A stretch of 64,000 nt of DNA from Chrysaora quinquecirrha (GCA_014526335.1 JACTAT010000014.1:7429393-7493392), one strand, 5' to 3'. Shown: positions 12,873-26,934, numbered from the stretch's first letter. A program made the numbers and translations. Notes: generated by a model from the letters alone, not told the origin.

Positions 12873-13215
12873 TACACTCCTTTTTTATAAGAACAATTTT
12901 ATAAGAACACGAGCCTGGATTTTGCCCAGATTTTTAGAACAAAAGCTGAGGCTGGGCTTTTCAAAAGCCCTAAGAATATCAGCGAAATATGTAAGTCAAA
13001 CTGAACGTAAAAAGCAAGCAAACAAAGAAATAGACAAGAATGCTGCATTTTCTCACAAACCTAGTACCACCCTAGATATTCATTGAAAAATATAGATATC
13101 TTAGTAATCAAGGAATTAAGAACAGATTAAGAACATTTCAGGCTCCAAAAAGTTAAAAATTTAAGAACAGCCAGCCTCGATTAAAATTTCCTGGTTCTTA
13201 TAAAAAAAGAGTGTA
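12873..13215. mobile_element. TIR element with AAGAAC word (type B)
   Basis: Termini TACACTCCTTTTTTATAAGA and the inverse ending AGAGTGTA. The interior repeats TAAGAACA in direct orientation, paired with GAGCCT/AGGCTG-like words. It has the same terminus as types A, C and D but a different inner word. Non-coding. Confidence 0.75.
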
Positions 13216-13755
13216 TTTGATAATATCAAGTATAACAGCAAAGTCCACATTACTCCTTCTTTCCTTTCGCTAAAATAGCGAAAACCCACGAAAATTTCAT
13301 ACCCAAAATGCCCTGATTATCAAGAATCTTACAATTTCACTGGTTTTGTCTAATTTTCCCGCCAAAATTAGGCCTGTGATCTGATGTGATGTCAAAAGGA
13401 CAGCTGTCTAAACCGTAATAGGAGACGCAGATTGAAGCGTAATCTTAGAGCGCCTGTTGTGACGTAGATTATGTAAGCCTCGTGTGGGCCTGCTCAGACC
13501 ACAAGGCTTGTCTCATTTTGAATTCCTTATTTATTACGTAAGCGACCCGCGTTTTAATTAGCTGAACTTGCATTCAACTTTTTCGGACACCCAGATCATA
13601 TTTGCCACATGTCCAAAAAACATTATTCTCTAACGCCCACTGTTTTAATTACAGCACAAAAAGCTTCACTCGAGTTAGCTTCTCGCGTTTGCCTTAAATT
13701 TCGCAATACTGTACATAACATTGATGGTTTGATGAAAAAGCGCGCGCTTTTCATA

Positions 13756-14162
13756 TACATGCTTTATTTTTATAAGGAACCATTTTATAAGGAACCTACA
13801 TGTAGAAGGCCCGAAAATTTAAAGAACTTATACTACTAAAGAGATAATCATTAAGGAACTTTTGAATGTTGAATACTTTATCACTGAAAATAATCAAGAA
13901 TTAGAAAGCCAGTTCCATTCATTTGCAGTCGAAAATCACATAAATTGTACGTTGAGCATGTATCAAATGTTTCCTTGAGTATTCTCGAGCTCTGCTACGT
14001 GCAAGTGTCCCTCTTTTATTGATAAGACCACTGTATGTGCAGTTAAAATTAAGGAACTAGTAAGGAACTTTTGGAACTACAATTGCCTCAAAAGAGGCAA
14101 AAAAATAAGGAACTTTAAGAACTAGGCCTTGAGGTAGGTTCCTTATAAAAAAAAAGCGTGTA
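13756..14162. mobile_element. TIR element with AAGGAAC word (type C)
   Basis: The left terminus is worn (TACATGCTTTATTTTTATAA); the right ends AAAAAGCGTGTA. The interior repeats AAGGAAC. A full copy in the opposite orientation lies at 45220-45620, sharing CTACATGTAGAAGGCC and GGCCTTGAGGTAGG. The short reading frame over 13609-13839 runs into this element and is not a gene. Confidence 0.7.
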
Positions 14163-17100
14163 CTGTAATGTGAAAATGAGATCTGTTGCGAAAAGTATTT
14201 ACTACATCACTACATATCCTAGCAGGTTTCCTTAAGAGAGGCTGCAGTTGCAGGACAGTACAGTACAGTGTACAGTAGATCTTAATATATCGTATCTATT
14301 TTGCACAATTTCTTGTTTCCTGGTCATTAAACTTTTTCTGTGGACTACCTTGCTGTACGCACGTTTTGATACAGTAGCCTATATGGCTATATCACACATT
14401 ACTTTTCTCTATTACTTCATAAAGAGGGTAATTTGCTCAATTACCTTCAACGTACACTAATGACCAAACTTCGGACGATTACAACTTTTACTACCAATGC
14501 CATACCTTTCAGGCTGCTCCTTAAATCTGGGGTTCTAGAGTCTCTCAATATTTTGATAATTAAACTTTATGATGAATTTAACATTTCATGTAGATGGCAG
14601 TAGGTACTCACACCCCTATAGGGGTTAGGGGATGGCATCATCCCGCAAAACTACAGTAGCATTCCGTGGCATCACCTGTGCATATTTGTCCTTTTAAACG
14701 CATAAAAAGTGAAATGCTATCAGTATCATGAACTATTTCAATGTTTCACTGATCAGCAAACTCTATATTATATTCGGGAAACCTGTCTTCCAGCCCCCCA
14801 AGTTTGGGTTGGCCCTGGTTGTTGGTTTTTTCCCTATTTTCAAAACATGAAATAAAATGGAACTTTTTCATAGAGTAATTTTTCTTTATTTCAATTTTAG
14901 GCAACTCAAAGGCAACTTTCCGTCCAGTTCTCTTGCACGAAGTTCCCTAACAACGTTTGCCTCACTTTCTCTGTAGACTTGAAAAAATGCAGAATAAATT
15001 CAAGAGGTTTCAACAATGTCAACACCTCCAGGTAGGATCTTTATTTCGCTTTCCTTTCTACTTGTTGGAAACTGAAATCATAAACTGCCACCATCGAATA
15101 CTGTTGTAAATTCCGCGTGCTGCGCGCAGAGAATTTTAAGCGAGTGCGGCCGTCAACGCGCGCTCGTGTTCGTTAAGTTTACCAACTAAACGTGGTGTAA
15201 AAACTTTTAATAACATGGAATGAATAACGAATGGTTTGATAATATACATGCAAAGTTTATATTGATATGAATGTGGAACCAGTTGTAGTTTTATTACGTT
15301 TTCATATGAGCTTACGATTGATTCTGACATAATGCGTTTGAACAGAGAGAGACTAGAATTTGCTTTATCTCAATGCATTTTGTCAATATTTTCACTGTCA
15401 CAATCAAAGCTTTGCTGCGAGATTTCACTAATCCTGAATGCATTCATGTTAGCATAGCCTCATTTTCCAAGATGTCGCCAAGACCTGCACTGTCTTAAAT
15501 ATTTACTCGAGGTTAGGCCTTGCGACTTTTGTCTTCTGGTTCCCGTGTTTGGGTAGCTTTTAAACACCCAGTGTTGAAGAACTCTTAGAAATAATAAATT
15601 TGTTAAATAAACTTTACATTCATGCGTTTGGTGATAGAAATTATTAGAGCTTTGTGATAGCTTTATGAACCTTGTTATGATTTCTATAAGCTTGAAGCGA
15701 AATGACAAATTGCTGAACAAAAAGGCAATAGGATTTGCAACGTTTAAGAATCAACGATCAGGGTTATTTTTCAGAGTATTTGTCTCCGCTCTTTTGCGGT
15801 TTTATTCGCCGTTTGAACCTCTTATAGTGAGATGATTACGTCGGTATTATGTTTTAGTGGTTTGCATTGGCAGAAATTTCCGCAGATTTTCCCCGGCTAA
15901 GCTTTGATAGCAAGTTGAATTCAAGATGAAAAATTTTGCGCCTCAAGTTGAACCAGCTGCTTATTTTCTCATATGCACTTCCGACGGTTAGAGACGCAAT
16001 CGAGAATATTTCTCATTATTGCAATCTAATTCAGGAAAAGCTCGGTTTGGCAAAATTAGAAAAAACAGATCTTCGAGCCTGTTTGTTTGCTTGTTTCATC
16101 GACTTGAATTGAAATGTAAATGTTGTTGTGCTCAATTATGCTCGTAAATGCTGTCCTCGTTTTCACACCTTCCCAACAACTTGTTTTTAGAGACGCCACA
16201 GCACGCTTGAGTTGAACTGAAACATCTGAACACAGCACCCCCTGTGTCTAGTCATAAGACCGGTGCTTTTATATTCTAAACGTGGTAAATGGGGACTCTT
16301 ACGCTTGTTTTTATAAGAAACTTCTTATAAGAAACTACTGGAGACTCCTTCCCTGAAAATCAAGAAACTGTACCAGAATGTTTCGAAGGTCAAATCTAGC
16401 TCAAGGCCTAGTTCTAAAACTTATAAGTTAATTTTGGACATTAGTGAAAGTAACATGTTTAAACCTTATAGGTTTCTCAGCTAATTATTTTCAAGTACAT
16501 AGTTCTATAAGTTTCTTAAATTTTGCTATTAGTTTCTGGACCTAAGTTTCTTATAAACCAGTTTCATATGAAAAAAGACTTTATTACTTTTACTTGGAGA
16601 GTCATGTCATGTCCCTTCACTTCTTAGCCTGCCAAAGGAGAGTCTGCAGGCACTCGTTGAATAAAAATCAAATATTTTGGTATAGTGTTGACACTTCCGA
16701 TTTTAGTGAAGTTTTCACCAAATAAAGATAAGATGTTGCACTCAAAATTGTCATCATCCATTTCTAACCATCGTCACCTAAAGGCCAACCAAAAAATAAA
16801 TAAAATATTCACCAATAAGTCATAGTTCATAAAAAATCACTATGTTTCCATTCTTTGAATTCAAAACGAATTAGTAAAAGCAGTAATCTGTACGAAAACG
16901 TATCTGAAAATAACTGGGCTATAAATTTTTTGATTAAAATACAAAACGCATAAATTTATGTTGATGTTCTGAAATTGTCTCGTTTGATAAATTTCATATC
17001 GGTTTGAAATTTCGCTGAATAAAACGCCGAATTTTCACTGGTGGCCAAAGCCCGTCCAGAATCGGCTGTCAATAAAGCGGGAAATTGTCGAATTCTATTT

Positions 17101-17394
17101 GCTGCTGAACAATGGCGAAGGCGTGGCTACGCACAGTGTGTGTTTGCATAAGAGGATAGCAGAAAACAAAAGACGTTCATTGTCAGAAGTCCGAGATGCG
17201 AACGATTGCCGAGTAGCGCATTCACTCATTTATAAGTCAACCGCTCTTTACTCAACTCACACATTTTACTTGGGCTGGTTAGAGAACGAGGTCGTCAACA
17301 GCTAAGTATATTTAATTTGGATTAGAATTTGTTTTCAGTTAATGGTCCATATTTGTTGACTTTCTGCTCAAAATAAATAAATAAAGAGAAAGAG
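14163..17394. other. Upstream region of FoxA
   Basis: No gene recognised in the 3.2 kb ahead of the FoxA start apart from the TIR element at 16300-16580. It should contain the FoxA promoter and 5' UTR, but no single motif stands out well enough to place a transcription start. Confidence 0.4.
16300..16580. mobile_element. TIR element with AAGAAAC word (type D), worn
   Basis: The left edge TACGCTTGTTTTTATAAGAA is followed by a second TATAAGAAAC; the right edge has TTTCTTATAAACCAG and a worn terminus. AAGAAAC/GTTTCTTA words are scattered inside. The better preserved relative is at 45839-46220. Confidence 0.55.
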
Positions 17395-18306
17395 ATGGAA
17401 AGCATGCAAGTTCTGCCAGAACAAGTTTCAGAATACGATGTAAAGCCAGTGATATCAGGAGGAGCGCCAATGGGACTCACAGAATTAACACCAACATCGA
17501 CGTCTTCGAATAACCCTGAAGATGGTACAACAGGATCTCCACCTCCGAATTCCAAAGGCAATGGATCTTATAAACGAAGTTATCAACATGCCAAGCCGCC
17601 ATATTCGTATATTTCTCTAATCACGATGTCTATACAGAACTCACCATCAAAAATGGTTACCCTTAGTGAGATCTATCAGTTTATTATGGACTTATTCCCT
17701 TATTACCGCCAAAATCAACAAAGATGGCAAAATTCTATTCGACACAGCTTATCCTTCAATGATTGTTTCGTCAAAGTACCCCGATCTCCTGACAAGCCAG
17801 GCAAAGGAAGTTTTTGGACACTACACCCAGACGCAGGCAATATGTTCGAGAATGGATGTTACCTACGAAGGCAGAAAAGATTTAAAGCTGATCGAAAGCC
17901 GAATCTGTCTCATCTACCTAGGCCGGATACTTTCTCTTTGAATGGAATTCCTAAGATGGATATGGGGCCGCCGAGGTCTCTAACTACACCAGGCTTTTTA
18001 CCAAGTCCGTACGGCCCTTACAGACCAGGACTTCACTCATTCAATCATCCATTTGCAATCAAGAATATCATTGCACCAGAACACGAAGCAGATTTCAGAT
18101 CCTACGATCCTTCGATGCATTTCTCGTATCATCCTTCAACGTTTACTCCACCATCGATGGGATCCTACCCGAAAAGCATGGACACTGGCATTGCCTCATC
18201 AACAGACCCAGCATACAGCATGGGCATGGGATCGATGGGTGGCGGTATGAACCAGTATTATCAAAGTTGTATGCTTCCCCAATCCAATGGGCTGGCATCT
18301 ATTTAG
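17395..18306 (+). CDS. foxA: FoxA-class forkhead transcription factor
   Basis: A single-exon gene of 303 codons encoding a nuclear DNA-binding protein. The forkhead (winged-helix) domain spans about residues 66-163. It starts [14 protein letters not shown], has the recognition helix [16 protein letters not shown] and ends [20 protein letters not shown]. The FoxA assignment rests on the sequence next to the domain ([12 protein letters not shown]) and on two short tail motifs: [12 protein letters not shown] (about 215-226, like FoxA conserved region II) and NQYYQS near the C-terminus (like region III). The ATG at 17395 is preceded by an in-frame TAA at 17374. In animals FoxA acts as a pioneer factor in endoderm, pharynx and axial patterning; that role is taken from the family. 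The 29-kb downstream stretch without genes would fit a developmental regulator with distant control elements. Confidence 0.95.
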   Translation: MESMQVLPEQVSEYDVKPVISGGAPMGLTELTPTSTSSNNPEDGTTGSPPPNSKGNGSYKRSYQHAKPPYSYISLITMSIQNSPSKMVTLSEIYQFIMDLFPYYRQNQQRWQNSIRHSLSFNDCFVKVPRSPDKPGKGSFWTLHPDAGNMFENGCYLRRQKRFKADRKPNLSHLPRPDTFSLNGIPKMDMGPPRSLTTPGFLPSPYGPYRPGLHSFNHPFAIKNIIAPEHEADFRSYDPSMHFSYHPSTFTPPSMGSYPKSMDTGIASSTDPAYSMGMGSMGGGMNQYYQSCMLPQSNGLASI

Positions 18307-18548
18307 TATGTGCTTCTATTGAAAGCGTACAGTTTGCATAGCATGTCGTATACGATCGTGCCTTAGCTATATAAATTTCAAATATTAACTTTTTGAACAA
18401 ACAAGACTTATAGAAATCGGCATAAAACTTCTGTATATAAACCGTGTATATATACACATACACTTAAAGGGTATCTTTAACTATTTAAGCATGTAGATGT
18501 ATTTAGTATTTCATGCTTAGTTAAGATAATATAAGTATCTACTATAAT

Positions 18549-18621
18549 AATAAAAGTCGGTGCTAAACTATCGGTTATTCTATGATATCACGGATACTGA
18601 TTGATATTACTACAAAATAAA
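18549..18621 (+). promoter_or_regulatory. Likely polyadenylation signals of FoxA
   Basis: Two AATAAA hexamers (18549-18554 and 18616-18621) lie 240-315 bases after the FoxA stop. They imply a 3' UTR of roughly 270-340 bases. The actual cleavage site cannot be seen. Confidence 0.5.
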
Positions 18622-21600
18622 TGCTATTATTATTACCCATATCGTGTAATACCATCAAATAGTACAGTCAGATAAGATATACTTTTTCAAAAAACTATAT
18701 ACAATAATCCAATAAACCCTCCTTTGAGTATCGTAAAACATGAATAACCGTACAGATGCCGAACTGATAAAGGTTTACTAAAATTATCACTGTAGTATTT
18801 TAAAATATAGCACCGATTTAAGCTTGATTTTATCTGTATTTGAAAATGTAGGTATAAAGTATTGATTAATTTTATATTGAAGAGAATAAATTTATTTTTT
18901 CCTATGATTTGAATCATGTAAAATATGAATGATAATTTATAAATCAATAAGAAATGATTTAGAGTAAATATATTATTACCGATGATGATTATTATTATAA
19001 AGTATGAATGTTTTTAAATCTTACGTTTAGATTATATGTTTGTGTTGCTTTCATCTTAAACTGGGTTTAGATGCAAAAACAGGAATGATTTTACGAGAAA
19101 CGATGCTCTTTTTTAATCTCTAGTTTCTGTTATGGTTTGTCCTAGCTACTAATTTTGAAAACATGTTTTGGTTCGGCTCTGACCTTGCTCCAGAAACAGA
19201 AACAGAACATCTAAGCTTCTCTTCCTTGTAATATAGTTACAGTAGTCATAAGGGGTATTTTCGAAACTGGAATATGCCAAACATTAAGCAGTTTCTAAGC
19301 ATATTCTAGTGCGTCTGCGCTTCAGTATTTAAGAAACTTTCAGCACAAGGCCTGACCTCGTTGGTCAAAAAGACGTGTGTGTTGGCTAGTTATTATTTAC
19401 TCGATATCTCTGCAAATTGTGGGCATTTGATCGCGTACTAATGATGCTACAACTTGTTCCATAGTCTTTGAACTGGCTGTTTGAGTTTGTTTTATTAATT
19501 CGGTGTTTCAACAACTTTGTGGCTTAGAGAAATAAGATTAGAATTAGGGTTTTCTTTGAGGAGGGCTGGCAAGTTTATTGCCGAATACTGAATTTTCTAT
19601 CAGTTCTACAGGTTGTTAAGGACCAAAAGCCGCACCGTCATGTTTATAAATCTTTTCAATAATGATATATATTACTGAAGCTGGAATACGTATTTTGACA
19701 ATTGATGTAGGCTAAGATAAAGGAACCTTTTTGTGAGTCATCAACATTGCTCTTAACTTTGAAGGCCAGGATACATACTTAGTCATATTATTATATGTTA
19801 GTTGACCTATAAATATGTTTTGAGAAATTGATTTTATTTGCAATCGCACCGAGAATGATAATAAGGACAGCGAAAGGCTTTTCAACTAATTATATGTACC
19901 ATGGGCTATTTATAAACTTTGTGGGTGTCAGTCCCCCACGTACTGTATTGAAGGTTGTGAGACATAAGGTTAAGGTGATATGCTTGGAGAATCAAAATTA
20001 GCAAATCATCTAATGTAAACATGTAATCGATCATCTATATCAACCGCGATCATATGAATGATTCTAGTGATTAAATATCGTGATGACATGTTGATGATGA
20101 CAAAGCGATTTGTCTGGCACCTCACATTCTGTGATCTGATCAAGCTAATTTGCTTGATCTGGATGATTTGGTTGATTTGAATCATCATAGATTGATTCTC
20201 TTGATTTAGGCGTTAATGTGATTTGAATGATTATGTTGATTTTGAACAATTTGCTCAATTTGACGGACTGAGAAATTTGATCTACTTCATATGAACGATT
20301 ACATTTTGTTGTTTGGTTGATTTTTGAGACTTAAACTGATTCAAATGATCGGCTTGATTTGACTGAGCTTATGAAACCTATAGGCTGTGCCCTTCAGGTA
20401 GAATACTGTGCCAAATTGAACCCCGTTCTCTTTTCAGGCAAGTGCAGTTTCATAGTAATTTTCACAATACTCATATAGTACATAATGCCATCATAAGAAA
20501 GAGTCTTAAATACAGTACGTCATCTACAGTACCTCTACTCAAATATTCGTAAATGAACCGTTATTTGAAAGAACACTTGGCTTCATTTTTAGCTTAACTC
20601 TAAATTATTTTTGGACTGATTTTTCACCAATATTCTTGTTTAAAGTAGCCTATGTATACGTTTATGAACATGAACAAGAACTGCTACGGAAAACCTAACT
20701 TGTTTTTATCTCAAGTAGTCTCCGAGATAGAAAAAAATTTTGCCCTAAATTTCAGCCTCTATTCTCAGGGCAATATTCTCTATTAAAGGTTGTTCTTATA
20801 AAAAACTTGAATAAAAATCCTTAAAACTAGCTATAAGATAACGATTGCCATTTCGTCCAGCAAGTGTAGAGGACCTTGTACCTGTAGATGTTACTCAAAA
20901 TTCAACGCTCATTAAAATAAGATAGTCGTGTAATTCATACGTTAAATTGCTGGTAAAACGCGGCAAAAATGATGAAAAACAGAAAGTAAATGCAATGGAT
21001 GTTCGCTTGTAGTAAATAATAGTAACATAGATTGTTAGGATTCAAAGAATGAAAATCTTTCTTTTATTCAGTGTCAAAGACTCGGATTTCTTTGTTGTTC
21101 ACGAATTCGGCGGTGTCTCAACTTGTTGCGGCCTTATGAAAGGTTTTTATTAATTTTTAATTTGGTCAGAAAGCGTCTTCTGCCTATTTTTTCCAAATCG
21201 AGGGTTGGATTTACAGCGAAAAGAATGATGGACGTTTTTGTAAATAAGATACAGATTATAAAGGATGGCGATTTCCGACTCCATTCTCGTCATTAGCGGT
21301 CCTCTCAGAGCTGTCAAGTTAAGGAAGAGTATGTTGCCTGTTGCCTAAATGTAGCCTCATCTCGGGGTATTTAGTGTGTGGGCGTAAACATAGACATCTT
21401 AAAAGCAATTATCTTTTCCCTAGAAATACACTACAAGATGCCGCTTACATTCAGCTGAGATTACTCACGTCAGATTGCTGAACGCGAAGCATTTCTTAAA
21501 CCGATCAGCATTTCAATGCTATGCATATTGCATTGATTACTGTTATGTGGCTAATGTATAGCGCAAACGCAACATTTATCAAGCTGATGATTGCGCAAGC
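18622..21600. other. Intergenic downstream of FoxA
   Basis: No gene recognised. Between about 20030 and 20370 the sequence is a loose array of TTGATTTGAAT/GATGATT words, a degenerate GATT-rich simple repeat. Confidence 0.45.
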
Positions 21601-21604
21601 TAAT

Positions 21605-21873
21605 TGAGTGCTTTGCATGATCATAATCATCATTATAATCATCATCACCTTTAATTGCAAAGTTATCTATAATGATCATGATCATGATCATCATATCATG
21701 ATAGATCATCATCATATCATGATAGATCATCATCATATCATGATAGATCATCATCATGATCATGATCACCATTATCATATCATTATAATCGTGATCATCA
21801 GTATAGCATCATCATTATCAACATCATCATCTTCATAATAATCATCATTATCATTATCATCAACATCCTCATT

Positions 21874-21910
<37 letters not shown>

Positions 21911-22085
21911 ACACCACTATCATCATCATCATCGTCAAAGTCATCATTATTATCAACATCATCACTTTCATCATCATGATCATCATCATGACCACCATCA
22001 TGATCATCATGATGATCATCATCATCGTCATCATCATCATTGTCAAAGTCATCATTATAGAATCATCATTATCAACATCATCACT

Positions 22086-22119
<34 letters not shown>

Positions 22120-22136
22120 CCATGATAATCATTATT

Positions 22137-22181
<45 letters not shown>

Positions 22182-22200
22182 TTCTTCTTCTTCTTTATAA
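21605..22200. repeat. Large CAT/ATC microsatellite
   Basis: About 600 bp of nearly pure ATC units with GATC and TATC interruptions. At about 21690-21760 a unit of about 21 bp (ATCATGATAGATCATCATCAT) is repeated in tandem three times. The overlapping reading frames rich in I/M/H or D are products of the repeat. Confidence 0.95.
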
Positions 22201-22840
22201 CTATGTTCAATTAATCATGATCATCATCATCAACGTTAATTAACAAGTTAACAGATTCTATCAGATTACATATATCAATACGCGATAAATCTTTTAAACG
22301 ACTAATTAACGTTAGTTTACTAATTTATGGACCAGTTTAGTTTACTAATATATATCAGAACAGTTTAACATTTTAGTTAAGTTAAAGATGATGTAGTATA
22401 ACAGTTAAACAATATCTACTACGGTTTAACTTAACTGGTCATTCATGAACGACACCTTGGAGCACGTTGGACGAGATGATGTAGTTAAATCGTAAGGTTA
22501 TTTATCATCATGCCAAGGTCAGCACGTGTTACAGTAATATCTCTCTTGTAGAATGTTAAAGATTTATTGATTTAGCGTTTAGCAAAATTAGAAGCGTTGA
22601 CAAGGCATCAAGTCGCAAACAATGAGATTGTGGTTGGTCACAAGATATAACAGGACATACAGTAGCAATGGTTTTCACTGGCAGTTTTGGGTAAGGGTCG
22701 GGGATACTCCCGTAATAAAGGTACAGGCGAAGAGGGGTGAGGGACCCAAGGGGGTTAAATCTGAGACATATTTCAGCACTTCTGGTCAAGGCGAAGGCTA
22801 GATATCTGCTTTTTGTTTCCGAAGGGTATCATTTTCGTAA
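22201..22840. other. Intergenic, GTTAAC-rich
   Basis: From about 22230 to 22440 the sequence is rich in GTTAA/TTAAC words in both orientations (AACGTTAATTAAC, GTTTAACTTAAC), so it can fold in many ways. No gene recognised. Confidence 0.4.
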
Positions 22841-23095
22841 TACACTTTTTTTTTTAATAAGCAACTGTTCAGTAAGCAACCAGGGCTGAGATTGTGCTAA
22901 AATTTCTGGTGAAATAGCTTTCTTCATACTGTACATCCTTGCAAACTTGTCAGTTACATTGAGAAGCCAGAAAAGAGCCAAAATAAGAGGTTTTAGGGGG
23001 TACCAGGCACTCTGTGACGGCTGAAATCCTAGATATGTTAAGCAACTCTTGAGGGCTGGACGAAAGTCAAGTTGCTTATTGAAAAAAAAAGTGTA
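22841..23095. mobile_element. TIR element with AAGCAAC word (type A), short form
   Basis: Termini TACACTTTTTTTTTTAATAA and the inverse ending AAAAGTGTA. A closely similar copy in the opposite orientation lies at 28506-28761: the two read as nearly the same peptide on opposite strands, differing at only a handful of positions. Such similarity across non-coding DNA points to recent activity. It lacks the central hairpin of the 11756 copy. Confidence 0.8.
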
Positions 23096-23252
23096 GTCTG
23101 TGTAGTCTGTATAGAACATTTTTAATTTTATAGAATACAATTCATATTCATCTACTACTGTAAAACCAAACTTAATCGCAAAAGCAAAATCTATCAAAAT
23201 CTAACCGCTACTGTATCTGCAGTTATTACTTTCAAAATGGCAGACTTCAAGA

Positions 23253-23611
23253 GTACTCTTAGGTGTCTAATCGTTGGGGGGTTGAATAGGTGAGTTGTTG
23301 GAACTGCAGCCAGGAGCGATTTGGCAGGGGGTCGGAATAAACGGGGGGAGGTTGGGAATAGCAAACAAAAGTTGTCAGAAAACTGCTGAAATGCAGTGCG
23401 ATAGGCCCTATAGAACTTATAGGGTTAAGACAATCCATAGTTATAACCAACAAATAGAGTGTACAAGTAAAATTTCATACAAATAAAGTCTCAGTGAAAT
23501 AAGTTAAAAATATCGACACAAAAATTAATGTACATCTTAATAAGCGGCGGAGGGGTTGGAAATTTAAAAATTAATTGGCGGGGGGGCGGTAATTAGGCAC
23601 CTAAGAGTACC
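23253..23611. mobile_element. TIR element, TACTCTTAGGTG family
   Basis: Left edge GTACTCTTAGGTGTCTAAT and right edge ATTAGGCACCTAAGAGTAC are inverses. The interior repeats AATAA(A/G)CGG-like words with G-runs. A relative with the same terminus and interior style is at 52786-53050. The overlapping reading frames are not genes. Confidence 0.7.
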
Positions 23612-24271
23612 TTAAAGAATGACGCATGCTAATGTATCCAAGCAAGAGTTCGCAGACACCTCCCTGAAGGTGAGGTTCTATCGTCCACATAAAAAAGTCT
23701 TTAAAATCCCTACATTAAAGTCGACATTCGCTACAAACTGTATCTGAGTATCTATATATACCAAATTGCTACAGGTAAATGTGGGACGGGGTTTTCAATT
23801 ACATCAAGATTTCAGTATAATTGCTTTTAAATCCTTGATTAGCAGCAAATATCTTATTGCAAGCTTTTGGCCCACCTCTGTCACTTTGCTAAATGATAAC
23901 TTTTTGCTGCGTGATAGAATTTCACAAAGTGTAAGCGTAACTCTTATCTTGGACTGATTTTTAATCATGTACGCATAGTATTATTATTAATTATGTAGTA
24001 TCATTTCAGTTAATTCGTTATAGGTTCCCCTCCAAAATTGTATTCTCGCGAATACGATCCTGAAATTGTATTCTCGCGAAACCCCGCGAGACTTCCCATT
24101 AATTTTCCCCTTCGCTAAAATATTTCAGAAAATTTCGCGTTTTTCCTCGATCCTCTTCCATACTTTCCTCCTGCGAACATTCAACGTAGCTATTGTAGTC
24201 CGTAGAGGGGTGGAAATTTATGTCCCCTTTATGTATGCAGTTGGATCAAAGAAAATTGCTGAAAACTGTAT

Positions 24272-24636
24272 TACACGTTTTTTTTTATAAGGAACACCTT
24301 TATAAGGAACTCGAGGCTGAAAATTCCCAAAAAATTAAGGAACTTTAAGGAACTGTCGAGGCTCAGATGAAAAACTAAGAAACTCTTTTTTAAAGAACAA
24401 GACGGTTTGTACGAAAAGGAACATAAGTACAATATATCGTTTGTCCCCAAAGGCTCTATTTATCCTTAAAGTAAGAAATGAAGAATAGTTTCTATGAATT
24501 TGCTATAAAAATTAGTATTTATACATATCCCACGACAAGGAACAGTATAAGGAACTTTCAGCCTCATTTTGTTGAAAAATTAAGGAACTCCAGCCTCAAC
24601 TCAGACAAAAGGTTCCTTATAAAAAAAAAACGTGTA
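24272..24636. mobile_element. TIR element with AAGGAAC word (type C)
   Basis: Termini TACACGTTTTTTTTTATAAG and the inverse ending AAACGTGTA. I count about eight direct copies of AAGGAAC and one inverted copy at the right end, interleaved with GAGGCTG/CAGCCTC words. Non-coding. Confidence 0.8.
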
Positions 24637-25569
24637 TAAACTTATGTGTTGTGCCCATGCAAATTGAAACTGAATTGGATTGTGCCCGTTCTGCGCTAAT
24701 TGGAAAAATACAAATACAGTCTACCTGAAAAGAAATAACCTAAATGCGAAAAAAATTCCAAGCTTGACCAAGACCAAAACCAATAAATTCGATATTTCAA
24801 ACCGCATCTATTACATCGAAACGGCGCAAACGATTTCATTCTCAAACAACAGTTTCTCCGACCAAGAGCTTTGAGTACACAGCAAACTCAAACACATTCA
24901 CGCCTTCTCATCTAAACTTAGAACAGTCATCAGATTATACACTCAACCATCCCAATGTTATGACCATTTGCAAACAAACGTGTGTGGCGCGAAAAATCGT
25001 CCGCTATACAACTGTTGATGGACAAGTTAACAAATCCGCTCCGTTCTAGGCCCACCTGCTATTTCGCTAAATGCGCTGCCGTTTGCGGTCTTAACCGACA
25101 AGGGAAATCCGGCCCGAAGTGTGCAAATTTGTGTTTTGGTCCTAGGCCTCGAGTTTCTATTTCTAACCTGGATTTTCGCTTTTACGTATATGGTTCCTCA
25201 TTTCGGTGTTCTTTGAGAAAACCTGGCCAAACAATGATGACGAATGGAGAGCATGTTCCGAGCTTGCTGTCAAGTATGTGATGATGCCTCGCTAACAAAA
25301 GCGTCTCTAGAACGCGCGGTTCGAAGGCTCATCAAAGATAACGCGTTGGCAAAATATGCACGCAACATTCATGCGATGTGAGACAAATTAATCGTTTGAT
25401 TAGAAGCAGTTGACCAAATTAGAAGAAACTGCATTTCTTCACGTACGAATCGCTATCTTTTTACAACAACAATTTTTCCTAAGAACTAAATACATATGCA
25501 CAGCTAAAACCCTGGCTCAAGTTATGAGAGCTTTACATGGAAACATAATGAAAAGCAAATGGGTCTTCG

Positions 25570-25720
25570 AGGGACATTTCACTCGTCACATTTCACTCCC
25601 AAAAAGTGTACAAGATTTCTGTTTAAACAAAAGGATTTCTGAGGTATTTCCATGAGAACAATAGAATTTCAAGCAAAGGTGTGCGAGATTACCTGAGATT
25701 TCCAAATAGTGAATTGCCCC
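25570..25720. repeat. GGGGCAATTCACT-family element, worn
   Basis: The right edge AGTGAATTGCCCC is clear and the interior has AAAGGATTTCTGAGG and GAGATTTCC words. The left edge is poorly preserved. Confidence 0.4.
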
Positions 25721-26934
25721 TCGTGGGGCTCTATGGGGCTGTAAAGACTAATTAATTGAACAGCAACGAAGGACCAAAATGCAAAAGTGTATGGTCAGTG
25801 ATTTGGGGGCTCAGCCGGCCTGCGCTTTGCCTGACTCCCAAGCTCTCGGTCTCTAGCGATTCACATCTCCAATAAGCTACCTTGAAAGTGTTTTTTGGGA
25901 ACATTAGTGTAGTCAATGTCCGTGAAAATAGTTTTCTGTTGGACGTTGGACTTATTTACTCTTGTTAAATATAATGAAACAACTATAGTAGCTAACTACC
26001 GCACGCATTAATACACCATATATTATATTGGTATATTAAAGTCGTCCAAAGGCGAAGAAATTAAAGGTAAAACAAGGCAAGGAAGTATAGACTAGAGAAA
26101 CATTTTTCCATAAAAAACCTCAATCTTTTATAGAATCAGAAGTTATGATAAGAGAGAGATGATTTTTATTTGCGAAACAGCGTCAAGCGCCTGCGTAGCG
26201 GCATCTCTAAAGGTATAGTTTCTTAAGGGGGAGGGAAGAGTACGGGTATCTATGTTCCATTCAATTCAATGCCCCTGTTAATCAGGTTGGTCAGGTGCAA
26301 TGACATGACCCTCCGGAAAAGACCCTTCCAAAGTGGTTTGGCGGCGAGACATTTTTCTGGAAAATAGATATATTGAGTACGGGAATCCTCTCCACATGCA
26401 AAAGCCTTGATTGCAGCCGCTTTACGAGGGGTAGTGCAGCAGATTTTACTTGTAATGCATCAAAAATAGAAGACGTAGAGAAGAGAGGAATCTGTGACTA
26501 TAAATGTGGAATATATCTGTAGAAACTGAGGAAACAAAACGCAAGTAACTTGCAAAAAAAAATACTTGATAAAATGTCTTCTAGAGCAGAAAACTGGGAC
26601 TTGAATCCTTTATTTACTTTAACTCCTACTTAACGTGTCTTTTGCTGCAATATCTCTCATGAAACAACTGCAATTCTGGTCTTTCAACGTGGAGAGGATT
26701 ACCTTAACACGTCTACCATTTTCCAGAAAAATTTTGTACCGACCCAGACCTCTTTGAAAAGTTCTATTGTTGATATCTTTTCGCTGAAACAGTATAACAT
26801 TTTTGGGGATTATTTTTACGTAAGCACATAAGTAAAATAGCATGCTGAATTTAAAAGCAGAAATAGCTGCTTAGCTTTCTTTAGTCCTTAGCCGATATAA
26901 AAGAATTTCTTGATTTTTAGAACAAATGCATACA

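Noticed and set aside
17666..17941. Second reading frame inside FoxA
   Set aside because: It is an out-of-frame shadow of the forkhead domain.
21690..21760. CRISPR-like array
   Set aside because: Units are contiguous without spacers and made of microsatellite words; the genome is eukaryotic.
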